Below, in pieces: positions 1 through 9,524 of a stretch of 64,000 nt of DNA. Made by a program: the position numbers and the translations under genes. The DNA comes from Spirosomataceae bacterium TFI 002 (GTDB taxonomy: Bacteria; Bacteroidota; Bacteroidia; Cytophagales; Spirosomataceae). Each line of letters starts with the position of its first letter. The stretch's first letter is position 1. The notes under the pieces were generated by a model that ran no database searches, was not told the DNA's origin, and was given only the letters and a program-made list of their open reading frames with translations. The stretch covers positions 558,001-622,000 of the forward strand of contig LT907983.1 in NCBI GenBank assembly GCA_900230115.1, written 5' to 3'.

Positions 1-45
1 TGGTTCGATGACAAAATATTTTACAAATACAAAGACGAAGAATAA
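1..45 (+). CDS. C-terminal tail of an unidentified gene (partial)
   Basis: An open frame enters from the left edge and ends at TAA 43-45, giving 14 residues that start WFDDK and end KDEE. The hydrophilic, aromatic composition is protein-like, and the spacing to the next gene (about 90 bases) is normal. Nothing identifies the product. The call rests only on the open frame and could be chance. Confidence 0.4.
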   Translation, partial: WFDDKIFYKYKDEE

Positions 46-135
46 TTTCGATAAGAGATAAATTTTAGAAGGTCAGTGCCAATGGTATTGACCTTTTTCT
101 TTTAAATTGCCCTAGAAAACAATTCTCTTTTACAA

Positions 136-3100
136 TTGCTTTTCAAACGATTTACCAACCTAAACTTTAAACAATTGAGAAAAATAGCATTCTTACTTTT
201 TATAACTCTACTATGCACAGATGCATGGTCCCAAACTAGTAAAGTACTTGTTTTTTCTAAAACTGCTGGATTCCGCCATTCGTCGATAGAAGCTGGACAA
301 AAGTATTTTGGAGAACTAGGAAAAGCTGAGAACATCAACATAACTTTTTCTGAAGATGCTTCTCTATTTACTGACGAAAACTTAAAAACTTTCAACGCAG
401 TCGTATTTTTAAACACTACGGGTGACATTCTTAATAATGACCAGCAAGTCAGCTTTGAAAGATACATTCAAGCTGGTGGTGGATTTATGGGAATTCATGC
501 TGCTGCAGATTGTGAATACGAGTGGCCTTGGTACAATGGACTAGTAGGGGCATATTTTGCAAGTCATCCCGGCGGTGATGTTGGCAATGTTCAGATGGGG
601 AAGATGAATGTTTTGGACAAAAATCATCCAAGTACAGCTCACTTGCCTAGCTCCTTCTCTAGAAAAGATGAATTTTATGACTTCAAGTCTCTCAAAAAGG
701 AACAGCTTAATTTCCTCATTGAGGTTGATGAAAAAAGTTACAAGCAAGGGAAAATGGGTGATTTCCACCCAATGGCTTGGAACCAAAACTATGATGGTGG
801 AAAAGTGTTTTACACCAACTTTGGTCATGTGGATGAAACTTTTCAGGAGAAAAGCATGATGGAACATTTAAAACAAGGCTTAATGTCTGTTATGTCTGAG
901 AAGCGAGACTACAGCTTGGCTACCTCAGTACAAGCACCAGAAGAAAATAGGTATGTCAAAACAGTTTTGATAGATAACTTAGATGAGCCTACCGAACTAG
1001 CTGCAATGCCAAATGGCAAAGTAATATTTGTAGAGCGAAAAGGTGCTGTAAAAGTATGGGACCCAAAAACAAATGAGGTAAATCTTGCAGCTCAAATGCC
1101 GGTATATACCAAATTTGAATATGGACTTATGGGCGTAGGAGTTGATCCAGATTTTGAAAATAACAATTGGGTTTATTTATTCTATTCTCCAGAAACAGAA
1201 GAACACAAAGACCAGTTTCTTTCAAGATTTGAGTTTGACCAATCAAACAATACTATAAAAATGGAGTCCGAGAAGGTCGTACTTCGTTTTCCTGCGAAGC
1301 GTGTAGAATGTTGCCATACTGGAGGTTCTATAGACTGGGATAACAAAGGAAACCTTTTCTTATCTACAGGAGATGATACAAACCCTTTTGCTTCTGATGG
1401 ATATGCACCTATTGACTTCTCTCCAAATAGAGCGGGCTGGGATGCCTTGCGTACCTCTGGAAACACAAATGACCTAAGAGGTAAGATATTGAGAATTACA
1501 CCAACTAAAGATGGGTCTTATACCATTCCTAGTGGTAACCTTTTCCCGGTTGGAATGGAGAAAACTAAGCCTGAGATATTCGTTATGGGTTGCAGAAACC
1601 CATACAGAATAGCAGTAGATAAAAAAACGAATTATTTGTATTGGGGAGATGTAGGGCCAGATGCTGGAAAAGCAAAGGCAGATCGAGGGCCAGATGGTCA
1701 GGTGGAGTTCAATCAAGCACGAGTTGCCGGTAACTATGGCTGGCCGCTTTTTACAGGCGATAATGATGCTTACAATGCCTATAACTTTGAGACAAAAGAA
1801 TCAGGACCAAAATTTGACCCTGCAAAACCAATAAATAATTCGCCAAATAACACTGGATTAAGAGAGTTACCTCCAGCTAACATACCTTTGGTTTGGTATG
1901 GTTATGGAGTTTCTGATCAATTCCCTTTGCTAGAGAAAGGCGGTGCAAACCCAATGGGTGGTCCCGTGTATTACAGCGATATGGTAAGTAACAATCCTAG
2001 AAAGTTACCAAGCTATGTTGATGGTAAGTTTTTCGCTTACGAATGGATGAGAGACTGGATTATCCTTATTGACATGGACGAAAATGGCAATTATAAAAGC
2101 ATGGAACGTTTCATGCCCAATACTAAGTTTTACCACCCAATGGATATGACCATTAGTAAAGATGGAGAGTTATTCCTTCTTGAATATGGAATGAATTGGT
2201 TCTCGAGAAATAAAGAAGCAATGCTTTCTAAAATTGATTTTAACCCTGGTAACAGAGAGCCTGTAGTAAATATTACAAGTTCAAAAAGTATTGGTGCGGC
2301 CCCCTTGAAAGTAGCATTCAATTCTGAAGGAACAATTGATTACGACGGAGATAAACTAACTTATGAATGGAATTTTGGTCCTAAAACAAGTAACGAAGTT
2401 AATCCTGTTTACACCTTTAAAAAACCAGGCTTATACGATGTCTCTCTTACTGTAAAGGATAATAGTGGAAATAGTAGCAAAAAGACTATTCAGATTCAAG
2501 TTGGTAATGAGGAACCTAAAATCGATATCACATTGAAAGGTAACCAATCCTTTTATTTCGGTCAAGATTCTTTTGATTACAGTGTTACCGTCAATGACAA
2601 AGAGGACGGTACTATTGGTAAAGGAATTAAATCAGAAGATGTAATTGTAAATGTCAACTACCTTGAGGGTTATGACAAAACTATGATTGCACAAGGTCAT
2701 CAACAAAATCTGAATTTTTCTAACGGAAAAAGAATGATAGAAAAAAATGACTGCTCAGCTTGTCACTCTGTTTCGTCAAAAAGTATTGGCCCCTCTTATA
2801 CAGATATAAGTGGTAAATACAAAAACAATAACAGTAATAAAAGTCTCTTAGCCACTAAGATAATCAACGGTGGTGGTGGAGTTTGGGGCGAGCAAGCTAT
2901 GGCTGCACACCCTGACCTTGCTGAAGACGATGCTAAAGCTATGGTAGAATATATTCTTTCTATCAATGATGAAAAAATAAAATCGCTCCCTACCTCTGCT
3001 ACATATGTAGCAGAAGCACATAAAGGCAAAAAAGAAGGTGCATACCTTATTCAAGCGACTTATACAGATAAAGGTGGTAAGATTGTAGGACCGCTATCAG

Positions 3101-3507
3101 GTACAAAAGTAGTGGCATTAAGAAACCCTATGCTAAAGTCAACATCATATGATGCAACAGAAAATACTATGAAGTTTGACATACCAGGCAAGGGTGAAGT
3201 TACGGTTGCTAATGACCTTTCGATTTTAAAATATACCAATATTGACTTCAAAGGAATTAAGAAAATTAAAATAGAAGCCTTAGGTCAAAAAGGTCAAACG
3301 GTTGGAGGGAATATTGAATTCAGAATTGGCTCAAAAGACGGCCCTTTGATAGGTGAAGCTAAAGTAGAAGAAGATAACTCCAGCCCCATTTTAGTAGAAC
3401 TGAGCAACCTTCCGGATGGTCAAAAAGACCTAGTTTTAGTATTTAAAAATGCTAAAGCTGAAGGAAAGCCATTATTTGCAGTGTCGTACCTGCAGTTTAT
3501 GCAATAA
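136..3507 (+). CDS. ThuA / glucose-sorbosone dehydrogenase / PKD / cytochrome c mosaic protein
   Basis: A secreted 1123-residue multidomain protein. After a signal peptide (about residues 15-32) come a ThuA-like trehalose-utilisation domain (about 35-250, with GIHAAAD and GDFHPMAW), a six-bladed PQQ-type glucose/sorbosone dehydrogenase propeller (about 275-700, with GLMGVGVDP and GCRNPYR), a PKD domain (about 708-800), and a class I cytochrome c domain. In that last domain C873-S-A-C-H877 binds haem and the Met in GEQAM is the likely axial ligand. A beta-rich C-terminal carbohydrate-binding module follows. This architecture and length are common in Bacteroidota. The likely role is periplasmic or surface sugar oxidation, with electrons passing to the fused haem. 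The substrate cannot be read from sequence. A strong terminator follows. Domain calls are by eye. Confidence 0.93.
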   Translation: MLFKRFTNLNFKQLRKIAFLLFITLLCTDAWSQTSKVLVFSKTAGFRHSSIEAGQKYFGELGKAENINITFSEDASLFTDENLKTFNAVVFLNTTGDILNNDQQVSFERYIQAGGGFMGIHAAADCEYEWPWYNGLVGAYFASHPGGDVGNVQMGKMNVLDKNHPSTAHLPSSFSRKDEFYDFKSLKKEQLNFLIEVDEKSYKQGKMGDFHPMAWNQNYDGGKVFYTNFGHVDETFQEKSMMEHLKQGLMSVMSEKRDYSLATSVQAPEENRYVKTVLIDNLDEPTELAAMPNGKVIFVERKGAVKVWDPKTNEVNLAAQMPVYTKFEYGLMGVGVDPDFENNNWVYLFYSPETEEHKDQFLSRFEFDQSNNTIKMESEKVVLRFPAKRVECCHTGGSIDWDNKGNLFLSTGDDTNPFASDGYAPIDFSPNRAGWDALRTSGNTNDLRGKILRITPTKDGSYTIPSGNLFPVGMEKTKPEIFVMGCRNPYRIAVDKKTNYLYWGDVGPDAGKAKADRGPDGQVEFNQARVAGNYGWPLFTGDNDAYNAYNFETKESGPKFDPAKPINNSPNNTGLRELPPANIPLVWYGYGVSDQFPLLEKGGANPMGGPVYYSDMVSNNPRKLPSYVDGKFFAYEWMRDWIILIDMDENGNYKSMERFMPNTKFYHPMDMTISKDGELFLLEYGMNWFSRNKEAMLSKIDFNPGNREPVVNITSSKSIGAAPLKVAFNSEGTIDYDGDKLTYEWNFGPKTSNEVNPVYTFKKPGLYDVSLTVKDNSGNSSKKTIQIQVGNEEPKIDITLKGNQSFYFGQDSFDYSVTVNDKEDGTIGKGIKSEDVIVNVNYLEGYDKTMIAQGHQQNLNFSNGKRMIEKNDCSACHSVSSKSIGPSYTDISGKYKNNNSNKSLLATKIINGGGGVWGEQAMAAHPDLAEDDAKAMVEYILSINDEKIKSLPTSATYVAEAHKGKKEGAYLIQATYTDKGGKIVGPLSGTKVVALRNPMLKSTSYDATENTMKFDIPGKGEVTVANDLSILKYTNIDFKGIKKIKIEALGQKGQTVGGNIEFRIGSKDGPLIGEAKVEEDNSSPILVELSNLPDGQKDLVLVFKNAKAEGKPLFAVSYLQFMQ

Positions 3508-3526
3508 AATTTAAAACTCTATAATG

Positions 3527-3562
3527 AGCCCAATCGAGCAATCGGTTGGGCTTTTTGTTTTT
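3527..3562 (+). terminator. Rho-independent terminator
   Basis: An 11-bp stem (AGCCCAATCGA paired with TCGGTTGGGCT, one G-U) closes a GCAA loop and is followed by a T-rich run. It lies 20 bases after the stop of the mosaic dehydrogenase gene and separates it from the helix-hairpin-helix gene. Confidence 0.9.
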
Positions 3563-3603
3563 AAAAAAATTTGAAATAACTTCATCTAATTTTTAGTCCC
3601 ACA

Positions 3604-4518
3604 ATGAAACGCTTTATTCATTTTCTCAAGGAAGAATTTGAGCTTACCTATCATGAAAGTAGGCTAAGTGCTATTTTCATTGTTCTCATGCTAATTGCAG
3701 CAATTATCCTTTTCGGCTTGAAATCCTTTCTATTTCAAAATGTCTCTAAAATTGAATTAAAAGAGTACGAACTCACAGCAGCAGCAAGAATAGAAAAGAA
3801 AAAGACATTTGAGAAATCTACTAGAAAGTACAACGAAGTTTCTTTAGAAAACTTCGATCCTAATACTGTTAAGGCCAGCGAGTTGATAAAGATGGGAGTA
3901 CCTAAATTCTTAGCAAACAACCTGGTAAACTTTCGGAATAAAGGGATGGTATACAAAACTAAAGAAGACCTAAAAAAGATATACGGCTGGGATGAAGAGT
4001 GGTATGCTAAACTAGAACCTTATATAATCGCCCCTGCCTATGAAGAAAGAAACGATTATAGTAATTTTGAAAGGATATATGAGCCTAAAGAATACAAGCC
4101 GAAGTACACTTATAAAAGGCCTACATCTTTTGACATTAATATGGCTAGTTCTGAAGAACTACAATCTATAAGTGGAATTGGCGAAGTTTTTGCAAATAGG
4201 ATTATTAAGTACAGAGATGCCTTAGGTGGATTTCATAGTATAAGTCAAGTAAAAGAGACTTATGGACTCAACCCAGTGGCATTTGACAGTTTAGCTGTAG
4301 TGGCAAAAGTTGCCCAGAGTCACAAAAAAATTAAAATAAATGAAATTGAAATAGGTGAGTTTAGACACCCATACCTTAAGACTTTTCAAATCAAAGGAAT
4401 TGTAAGTTATCGTAACCAACATGGAAACTATAAATCAATTAAAGACCTTGAAAAACTTAGAGTGCTAAACCCAGAGGTAATTTCTAAAATTGCTCCCTAT
4501 CTCAGCTTCGAAAACTAG
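3604..4518 (+). CDS. Membrane-anchored helix-hairpin-helix (ComEA-like) protein
   Basis: A 304-residue protein with one N-terminal membrane segment (about residues 22-43) followed by repeated helix-hairpin-helix modules. The clearest is at about 175-225 (DINMASSEELQSISGIGEV, then IIKYRD and GGF), the classic ComEA/T2SK-like DNA-binding repeat. Weaker copies lie at about 85-130 and 255-300. ComEA proteins bind incoming DNA in the periplasm during competence, but multi-HhH proteins of this size are common in Bacteroidota without proven competence. The stop is 4 bases from the next start, so the PAP2-type gene is probably co-transcribed. The family call is firm and the function is inferred. Confidence 0.85.
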   Translation: MKRFIHFLKEEFELTYHESRLSAIFIVLMLIAAIILFGLKSFLFQNVSKIELKEYELTAAARIEKKKTFEKSTRKYNEVSLENFDPNTVKASELIKMGVPKFLANNLVNFRNKGMVYKTKEDLKKIYGWDEEWYAKLEPYIIAPAYEERNDYSNFERIYEPKEYKPKYTYKRPTSFDINMASSEELQSISGIGEVFANRIIKYRDALGGFHSISQVKETYGLNPVAFDSLAVVAKVAQSHKKIKINEIEIGEFRHPYLKTFQIKGIVSYRNQHGNYKSIKDLEKLRVLNPEVISKIAPYLSFEN

Positions 4519-4522
4519 TAAA

Positions 4523-5897
4523 ATGAAAGTATTAACAAAGTTCACAGTAGTTTTCATGGCTACTTTCCTCACTTGGTCCTGCTCCGATACAGTGGAAGAA
4601 ATTGTTCCAGTTGAAATAGAGATTGATTCCGAAGTAGCTATAAAGTGGGCGAATCTAACTTTAGATGTTGTAAAGAACTCCCCGTACAACTCTCCTACCT
4701 ATGCCTCAAGGTCCTTAGCGTATATGGGTTTAAGCATGTATGAGTCAACGGTTCAAGGCAGTATTGTATACCAATCTGTGAGTACATCACTTAATGGATT
4801 AGGAGCCATGCCGATTGCAATTGATACGCTAGAAATAGACTGGGAATTGAGCTTAAATGCTGCTCAAGCTACCATGCTTCGAAGCTTATATCCACATGCA
4901 CCTGCAGCTTATTCAATGAAAATTGACTCTTTGAATCAAGCAATTGTTGAAGCTAAGAGAGTGAAAATGGTCAGTGATAAAACACTTAAGAACTCTGCGG
5001 AATTTGGAATAGCAATCGCAAAAAAAAATATACCAATGGTCTACAAGTGATGGTGGACATAAAGGGTATGAAAATACTTTTGACAGTCAGTATAAATTAA
5101 AGACGGGTATGCAATATTGGTATCCACCACGTGTAGGTCAATCTGCAGTTCCGCTTCCTATGCATCCACACTGGGGAGAAAACAGGAACTTCCTAATGAG
5201 CAATTCTCAATTGGAAATCCCAGAAATACTACCCTACTCTCACGAAAAAAGTAGTGCATATTATAAAGAAATGGAAACTGTATATTTGGTTCAAAAGAAC
5301 TTGGATCAAAAAAGCAAAGAAAACGCACTATGGTGGGGAGATGATCCGGCTGTTTCTGTAAGCCCTCCAGGTCATTCCTATTATTTGGCAAAAAAACTCC
5401 TTCAAGAGCATAAAGAGATTAAGCTTTTTGAAGCAACATCAACTTTTGCAAAAGTTGGTATTTCAGTTGCTGAATCATTCATTAATTGCTGGAAATGCAA
5501 ATTCCACTTTAGTGCAGAGCGACCAACTCCATACATCAAGAGAGTAATTGATGGTAGTTTTAATCAGTTTTGGCCGGAACCCCCATTTCCCGCGTTCACT
5601 TCTGGACATAGCACGCAAGCAGCATCGGCAGCAATTGCCATGATTAGTGTATTTGGAGACGACACACCATTCGTTGACGACTTGCATGAAGGAAGACATA
5701 GAGATGAATTTCGCAATGTTGATTTCAAATCAAGGAGCTATAATACCATTTGGGAAATGGCGGAGGATTGCGGTTATTCTAGAATCGAAGGTGGGATACA
5801 TACGCCACAAGATAATAAGGTAGGATTAAGCGAGGGCAAGAAGATCGGCCAAAACGTAGTAGATCTTCCTTGGAAAGTAACCGAAATAACACAATAG
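4523..5897 (+). pseudogene. PAP2 / vanadium-haloperoxidase family lipoprotein, frameshifted at an A9 run
   Basis: Two open frames belong to one gene. The first (4523-5050) starts MKVLTKF, has a lipobox ending at C20, and stops just after a run of nine A at 5020-5028. Reading that run as eight A joins it in frame (AKKIYQWSTSDGG) to the downstream frame ending at 5897, for a 457-residue product. The joined protein has the family signature: the AERP segment, TSGH (S360-G361-H362) and R420-x5-H426-x3-D430. Known relatives are periplasmic acid phosphatases or vanadium haloperoxidases. Every catalytic motif lies after the shift, so the first frame alone would be inactive. The shift could be a real mutation, a sequencing error or transcriptional slippage. 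The start at 4523 is chosen for the signal peptide. Confidence 0.85.
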
Positions 5898-5912
5898 AAA
5901 AATCTGATATTG

Positions 5913-5945
5913 TTGGACATTTGTAGTAATACCAACTTATCTTTG
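5913..5945 (+). promoter_or_regulatory. Candidate Bacteroidota-type promoter before rpiB
   Basis: TATCTTTG (5938-5945) matches the TAnnTTTG -7 consensus, with a TTG at 5913-5915 and a 22-base spacer. The rpiB ATG is only 4 bases downstream, so a transcript from here would be leaderless or nearly so. Read-through from the upstream gene is the alternative. Confidence 0.35.
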
Positions 5946-5949
5946 TCAT

Positions 5950-6393
5950 ATGGACTCAAAAGAACTCAAAATTGCCATTGGTGGTGATCACGCTGGATTT
6001 GGCTATAAGCAAATTGTACTGAATTGGTTACAAGAACAAAATTACGAAACAGCGGATTTTGGACCTTATAGTGAAGATTCATTTGATTATCCTGACTCTG
6101 CACATCCATTAAGTGATGCTGTAGAAAAAGGCAGATTCGACTTTGGGATACTTATATGCGGCAGTGGAAATGGCGTGTGCATGACAGCCAATAAGCACCA
6201 AAACATAAGAGCTGGATTAGTATGGGATAATGAAGTAGCCAAACTTATACGACTTCATAACAACGCAAATGTGATTTGCCTACCTGCTAGGTTTATCTCC
6301 AAAGAGCAAGCTCTTGAATTTGTCCAAACTTTCTTAAGTACGGAATTTGAGGGAGGAAGACACGGAAGAAGAGTTGATAAGATCTCTTGTTAA
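5950..6393 (+). CDS. rpiB: RpiB/LacA/LacB-family sugar-phosphate isomerase
   Basis: A 147-residue protein of the usual RpiB length. It shows the substrate-binding GGDHAGF (D13, H14), the catalytic cysteine loop C70-GSGNG, the H103-NNAN segment and a C-terminal GGRHGRR phosphate-binding stretch. Ribose-5-phosphate isomerase B interconverts ribose 5-phosphate and ribulose 5-phosphate in the cytoplasm. Close relatives act on allose or galactose 6-phosphate, and the sequence does not exclude these. The stop abuts the stop of the convergent membrane-protein gene with no gap. Confidence 0.92.
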   Translation: MDSKELKIAIGGDHAGFGYKQIVLNWLQEQNYETADFGPYSEDSFDYPDSAHPLSDAVEKGRFDFGILICGSGNGVCMTANKHQNIRAGLVWDNEVAKLIRLHNNANVICLPARFISKEQALEFVQTFLSTEFEGGRHGRRVDKISC

Positions 6394-7797
6394 TTACTTT
6401 TTCAAGTAATATACATTTGGTTCAACAGCCTTGTATTGGTCTTTAATTTGAGGTAAAATTTTAAATACCTCTCCAAAAACCTTTGCATTATCCAGAATCA
6501 CCTCTGGTTTTTCTTTTCTAAACGTATCGTTTATAGAAATTATACTTTGGTAGTTATCAGGGTTTTGTAATTCAAACCTTGACAAGCTCCAGTTTAAATA
6601 CTTCGTGGCTGAAGTTGCGTCTTTGTATGCAGAATTATCCGAACCAGTAATTAATATCTTCTTACCTCTATACTTTTCAGCTACACTTTCATCTACTCTT
6701 ATACTACCTAAGTGGTTATATTCCATTCCTAACAAACTACTATACCCAACCCTTTGAACAACCAAGTTGACTGTTAGAAAAACAATAAAGATAACTTCTG
6801 GTAGGTAAGTACCTTTGAGATGCAGTATAAAAGCAGTAGCAAAAAAAGCAATAACGGGCACCAAAATCGCAAACTGATAAGTAGCGGTATTATCCGCAAG
6901 AATCACTGCAACCAAGCTTACCATTGCCAATATCAAAACAATTTGATGTGCTCGGTTTTGATAACTGTTATATCTCGATATTGAAAATATTCTTAAAATA
7001 CCTAGGACCATCAATACAAACGAGAACATAAACACGAAAAGCGAATTGTAGAAATTACTAAAGCTAAATGCCTTGATCCTAAAAATACTCTCAAGCCACT
7101 GGTCTCTAAATTCACCTAAGGAATCAAAGAAGCTATAGTACAAACCAAAAAATAAGAAAGGTAAAGCGAAACCAAGGAACAGTAACAAAAACTGCCTTAG
7201 GTTAAGTTTAGAATAAAGTAACAAAGAAATAATAGCCCATACTACAAGTATAGAAACTGGAAAGTGGGTCAATGACCCTAATCCGATGAAGAATCCTATT
7301 TCAAAACTATGATTTGTATTAATTTGTGAAGTTTCTGTTTGTTTAAGGACACTATTAAGAGCAAACAAAATAAACGTGGTAGAGATCAATGGAGGGCTTA
7401 GCTTTTGTAAATCAAATGAAACGCTCATGATCAATATATATATCAAGGCCGGTACGTAGGTTTTTTCTATATATAGTTTACGATTGGCACAAGTATTATT
7501 AAAAAACCAGGCTTGCAAAAAGACCAAAATCAAAGCAGTAAGCTCAAAAAAAAGTGAGTCTTTACCTATCAAGGTATTTACGAGGTAATAAATCAATGCA
7601 ACGATTGGCGAAGTCGAAGTCCAAATATCCTTATAAATCTGGTTTCCTTCGGCCATTTTTTGACCCGTAAGCTGCCATTCTACCTCTGGAATGAGTGTAG
7701 GTAACTCCCCTATTCCAAAAGGTAACTTAACCAACAGCAATATCACCAAAATTGACAATACTTGGAAAGTAGAGAAAATGCGAAAAAATGTAATCAA
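6394..7797 (-). CDS. Polytopic membrane protein, possibly DUF6427-like
   Basis: A 467-residue protein with about ten or more hydrophobic segments across residues 10-350 and a soluble C-terminal part (about 360-467). The early loop carries a charged, aromatic stretch (EVEWQLTGQKMAEG, then IYKDIW) that resembles the first extracellular loop of GT-C-type membrane proteins and of DUF6427 proteins in Bacteroidota. I cannot identify a catalytic residue with confidence. It converges with rpiB and diverges from rbfA. The membrane topology is clear; the family is a guess. Confidence 0.8.
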   Translation of the reverse strand: MITFFRIFSTFQVLSILVILLLVKLPFGIGELPTLIPEVEWQLTGQKMAEGNQIYKDIWTSTSPIVALIYYLVNTLIGKDSLFFELTALILVFLQAWFFNNTCANRKLYIEKTYVPALIYILIMSVSFDLQKLSPPLISTTFILFALNSVLKQTETSQINTNHSFEIGFFIGLGSLTHFPVSILVVWAIISLLLYSKLNLRQFLLLFLGFALPFLFFGLYYSFFDSLGEFRDQWLESIFRIKAFSFSNFYNSLFVFMFSFVLMVLGILRIFSISRYNSYQNRAHQIVLILAMVSLVAVILADNTATYQFAILVPVIAFFATAFILHLKGTYLPEVIFIVFLTVNLVVQRVGYSSLLGMEYNHLGSIRVDESVAEKYRGKKILITGSDNSAYKDATSATKYLNWSLSRFELQNPDNYQSIISINDTFRKEKPEVILDNAKVFGEVFKILPQIKDQYKAVEPNVYYLKK

Positions 7798-7837
7798 AAA
7801 GGTTGCAAAGGTTTAATTGAATGGCAAAATTATACTA

Positions 7838-7874
7838 TTGGCAAGGGTAAAACCAAAATAAAGCAGGATATTTG
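7838..7874 (+). promoter_or_regulatory. Candidate promoter before rbfA
   Basis: GATATTTG (7867-7874) matches seven of eight positions of the TAnnTTTG -7 element, with a TTG at 7838-7840 as a possible -33 element (26-base spacer, rather long). A TTG that could start rbfA at 7872 falls inside this element, which favours the downstream GTG at 7902 as the real start. Confidence 0.3.
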
Positions 7875-7901
7875 CATCTTAAAAGGAAACAAATTTTTAT
7901 T

Positions 7902-8306
7902 GTGAAGGAGAACAAGCGACAGAGGCAAATTTCAAAACAAATTCAGAAGGACATGGGAGATATTTTCCAGCGTGACCTGAAAGACGTCTTGGGCAATGCA
8001 TTTGTAACGATTACAGACGTAAAAGTTACACCAGACTTAGGAATTGCAAGGGTTTACTTGAGCTTTATGCTCGTAAACGATAAGGAAGAATTGCTTGAAA
8101 AAATCCGTGAAAGTGTTAAGAAAATTAGAAGCATTTTTGGAAACAGAGTTCGCCACCAGTTCCGTGTAATTCCAGATTTTCAATTTTATATTGATGATAC
8201 TGCTGAATATGCCGCTCATATGAACGAAGTATTTAGCAAACTTGACATACCACCAGCTCCCGAAGAAGACGAGGAGGATGAAGACGACGATACTTACGTA
8301 AATTAA
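7902..8306 (+). CDS. rbfA: Ribosome-binding factor A
   Basis: A 134-residue KH-fold protein needed for late 30S maturation and 16S rRNA processing. The family pattern is clear: QRQISKQIQKDMGDIFQRD, then VTITDVKVTPDL and the C-terminal RHQFRVIPDFQFYID with an acidic tail (EEDEEDEDDD). GTG at 7902 is chosen because family members begin a few residues before RQRQ. The frame opens earlier (TTG 7872), but that would overlap the likely promoter. The next gene starts one base after the stop, so rbfA and the LolC/E-like permease form an operon. Confidence 0.93.
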   Translation: MKENKRQRQISKQIQKDMGDIFQRDLKDVLGNAFVTITDVKVTPDLGIARVYLSFMLVNDKEELLEKIRESVKKIRSIFGNRVRHQFRVIPDFQFYIDDTAEYAAHMNEVFSKLDIPPAPEEDEEDEDDDTYVN

Positions 8307-8307
8307 A

Positions 8308-9522
8308 GTGAACCTATCGTTTAAAATAGCAAAGAAGTATTTTTTCTCAAAAAAGAAAAGGAGTTTCATACACTTCATTTCTTTAATTTCAATGCTAGGT
8401 GTTTGTGTAGGATCTGCTGCATTAGTTATTGTCCTATCTGTATTCAATGGTTTAGAACAACTAAATCGCCAAATATTCGAAGTTTCAAATCCCGACTTAA
8501 GCATACTTCCTGTAGAAGGTAAAACCTTCGAAAACGATTCAATTTTACTTGCTAAAATTAACACATTCAAAGAGGTTGACTTCTCTATCGAAACAATAGA
8601 AGACAATGCACTCGGCCGCCAAGAAGAGGACCAACTCATTATTGTCGTTAAAGGTGTTGACCAAAACTTCAAAAAACTAAGCAAATTAAACGAAGCCGTT
8701 GTAGATGGACAATTGTTCGTTGCAAACGAAAACGGGAATTTTGCATTTGTAGGTGCTGGCGTTTACAATTTTCTTAACCTAACGGTGATGAATGTACTTA
8801 GTCAGTTGGAGATTTGGTATCCCAAGAATCAAAAACTGTCTGTTTTGAACCCAGAAGACAATATCAATAGAATAAAACTACCCATTTCTGGTGTATTTGC
8901 ATTGGAGCAGCAATATGATAATTATGTGTATGTTTCGTTAGATTTAGCAGAAACACTCACAGGTAAATACGGACAAAGAAGTGCCTACGAGCTTTACCTT
9001 AAAGATGGCATTGACATTTCTAATTTTAAAAATGAGCTGAAGAAAATACTACCTAGTAACCTGATAGTCAAAGATAGGGACGAGCTAAACGAGGCTTTAT
9101 TCAAAGCAATTAGGATTGAGAAGTTGTTTATTTTTATAGCTCTACTTTTCATAATTGGTATTGCTAGCTTTAATATCTTCTTTTCGCTTAGTATGCTGGT
9201 TTTGGACAAAAAAGATGACATCCAAACCTTGAGTGCGATGGGTGCAAGCTCCGCACTTGTACGCAATATATTCCTAAAAGAAGGGTTTATAATTGCAGGA
9301 ATTGGAAGTATTATAGGGATTCTAATTGGATGCTTGATTTGCCTAAGTCAAATGCATTTTGGGTGGTTATCAATGGGGATGGAAAACGCCATCGTAGATG
9401 CCTATCCAGTAGAATTAAAATTAGGCGATGTAATGATCTCATTCTTAGGAATTATTGTTATTACTCTGTTTGCTGCATTTTTCCCAGCGAAGAAGGCGAC
9501 CACTTTTATGAAACAAATCTAA
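8308..9522 (+). CDS. FtsX-like permease of the LolC/LolE lipoprotein-release family
   Basis: A 404-residue inner-membrane protein with the LolC/E layout: one N-terminal membrane helix (about 20-45) after the cytoplasmic amphipathic start, a large periplasmic domain (about 45-265), then three C-terminal helices of the FtsX fold (about 268-400, with FLKEGFIIAGIGSIIG). The family works with a LolD ATPase to release lipoproteins to the outer membrane. No ATPase gene is next to it, as is usual in Bacteroidota. It starts at GTG 8308, one base after rbfA. Family assignment is good; lipoprotein release is inferred. Confidence 0.88.
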   Translation: MNLSFKIAKKYFFSKKKRSFIHFISLISMLGVCVGSAALVIVLSVFNGLEQLNRQIFEVSNPDLSILPVEGKTFENDSILLAKINTFKEVDFSIETIEDNALGRQEEDQLIIVVKGVDQNFKKLSKLNEAVVDGQLFVANENGNFAFVGAGVYNFLNLTVMNVLSQLEIWYPKNQKLSVLNPEDNINRIKLPISGVFALEQQYDNYVYVSLDLAETLTGKYGQRSAYELYLKDGIDISNFKNELKKILPSNLIVKDRDELNEALFKAIRIEKLFIFIALLFIIGIASFNIFFSLSMLVLDKKDDIQTLSAMGASSALVRNIFLKEGFIIAGIGSIIGILIGCLICLSQMHFGWLSMGMENAIVDAYPVELKLGDVMISFLGIIVITLFAAFFPAKKATTFMKQI

Positions 9523-9524
9523 CA

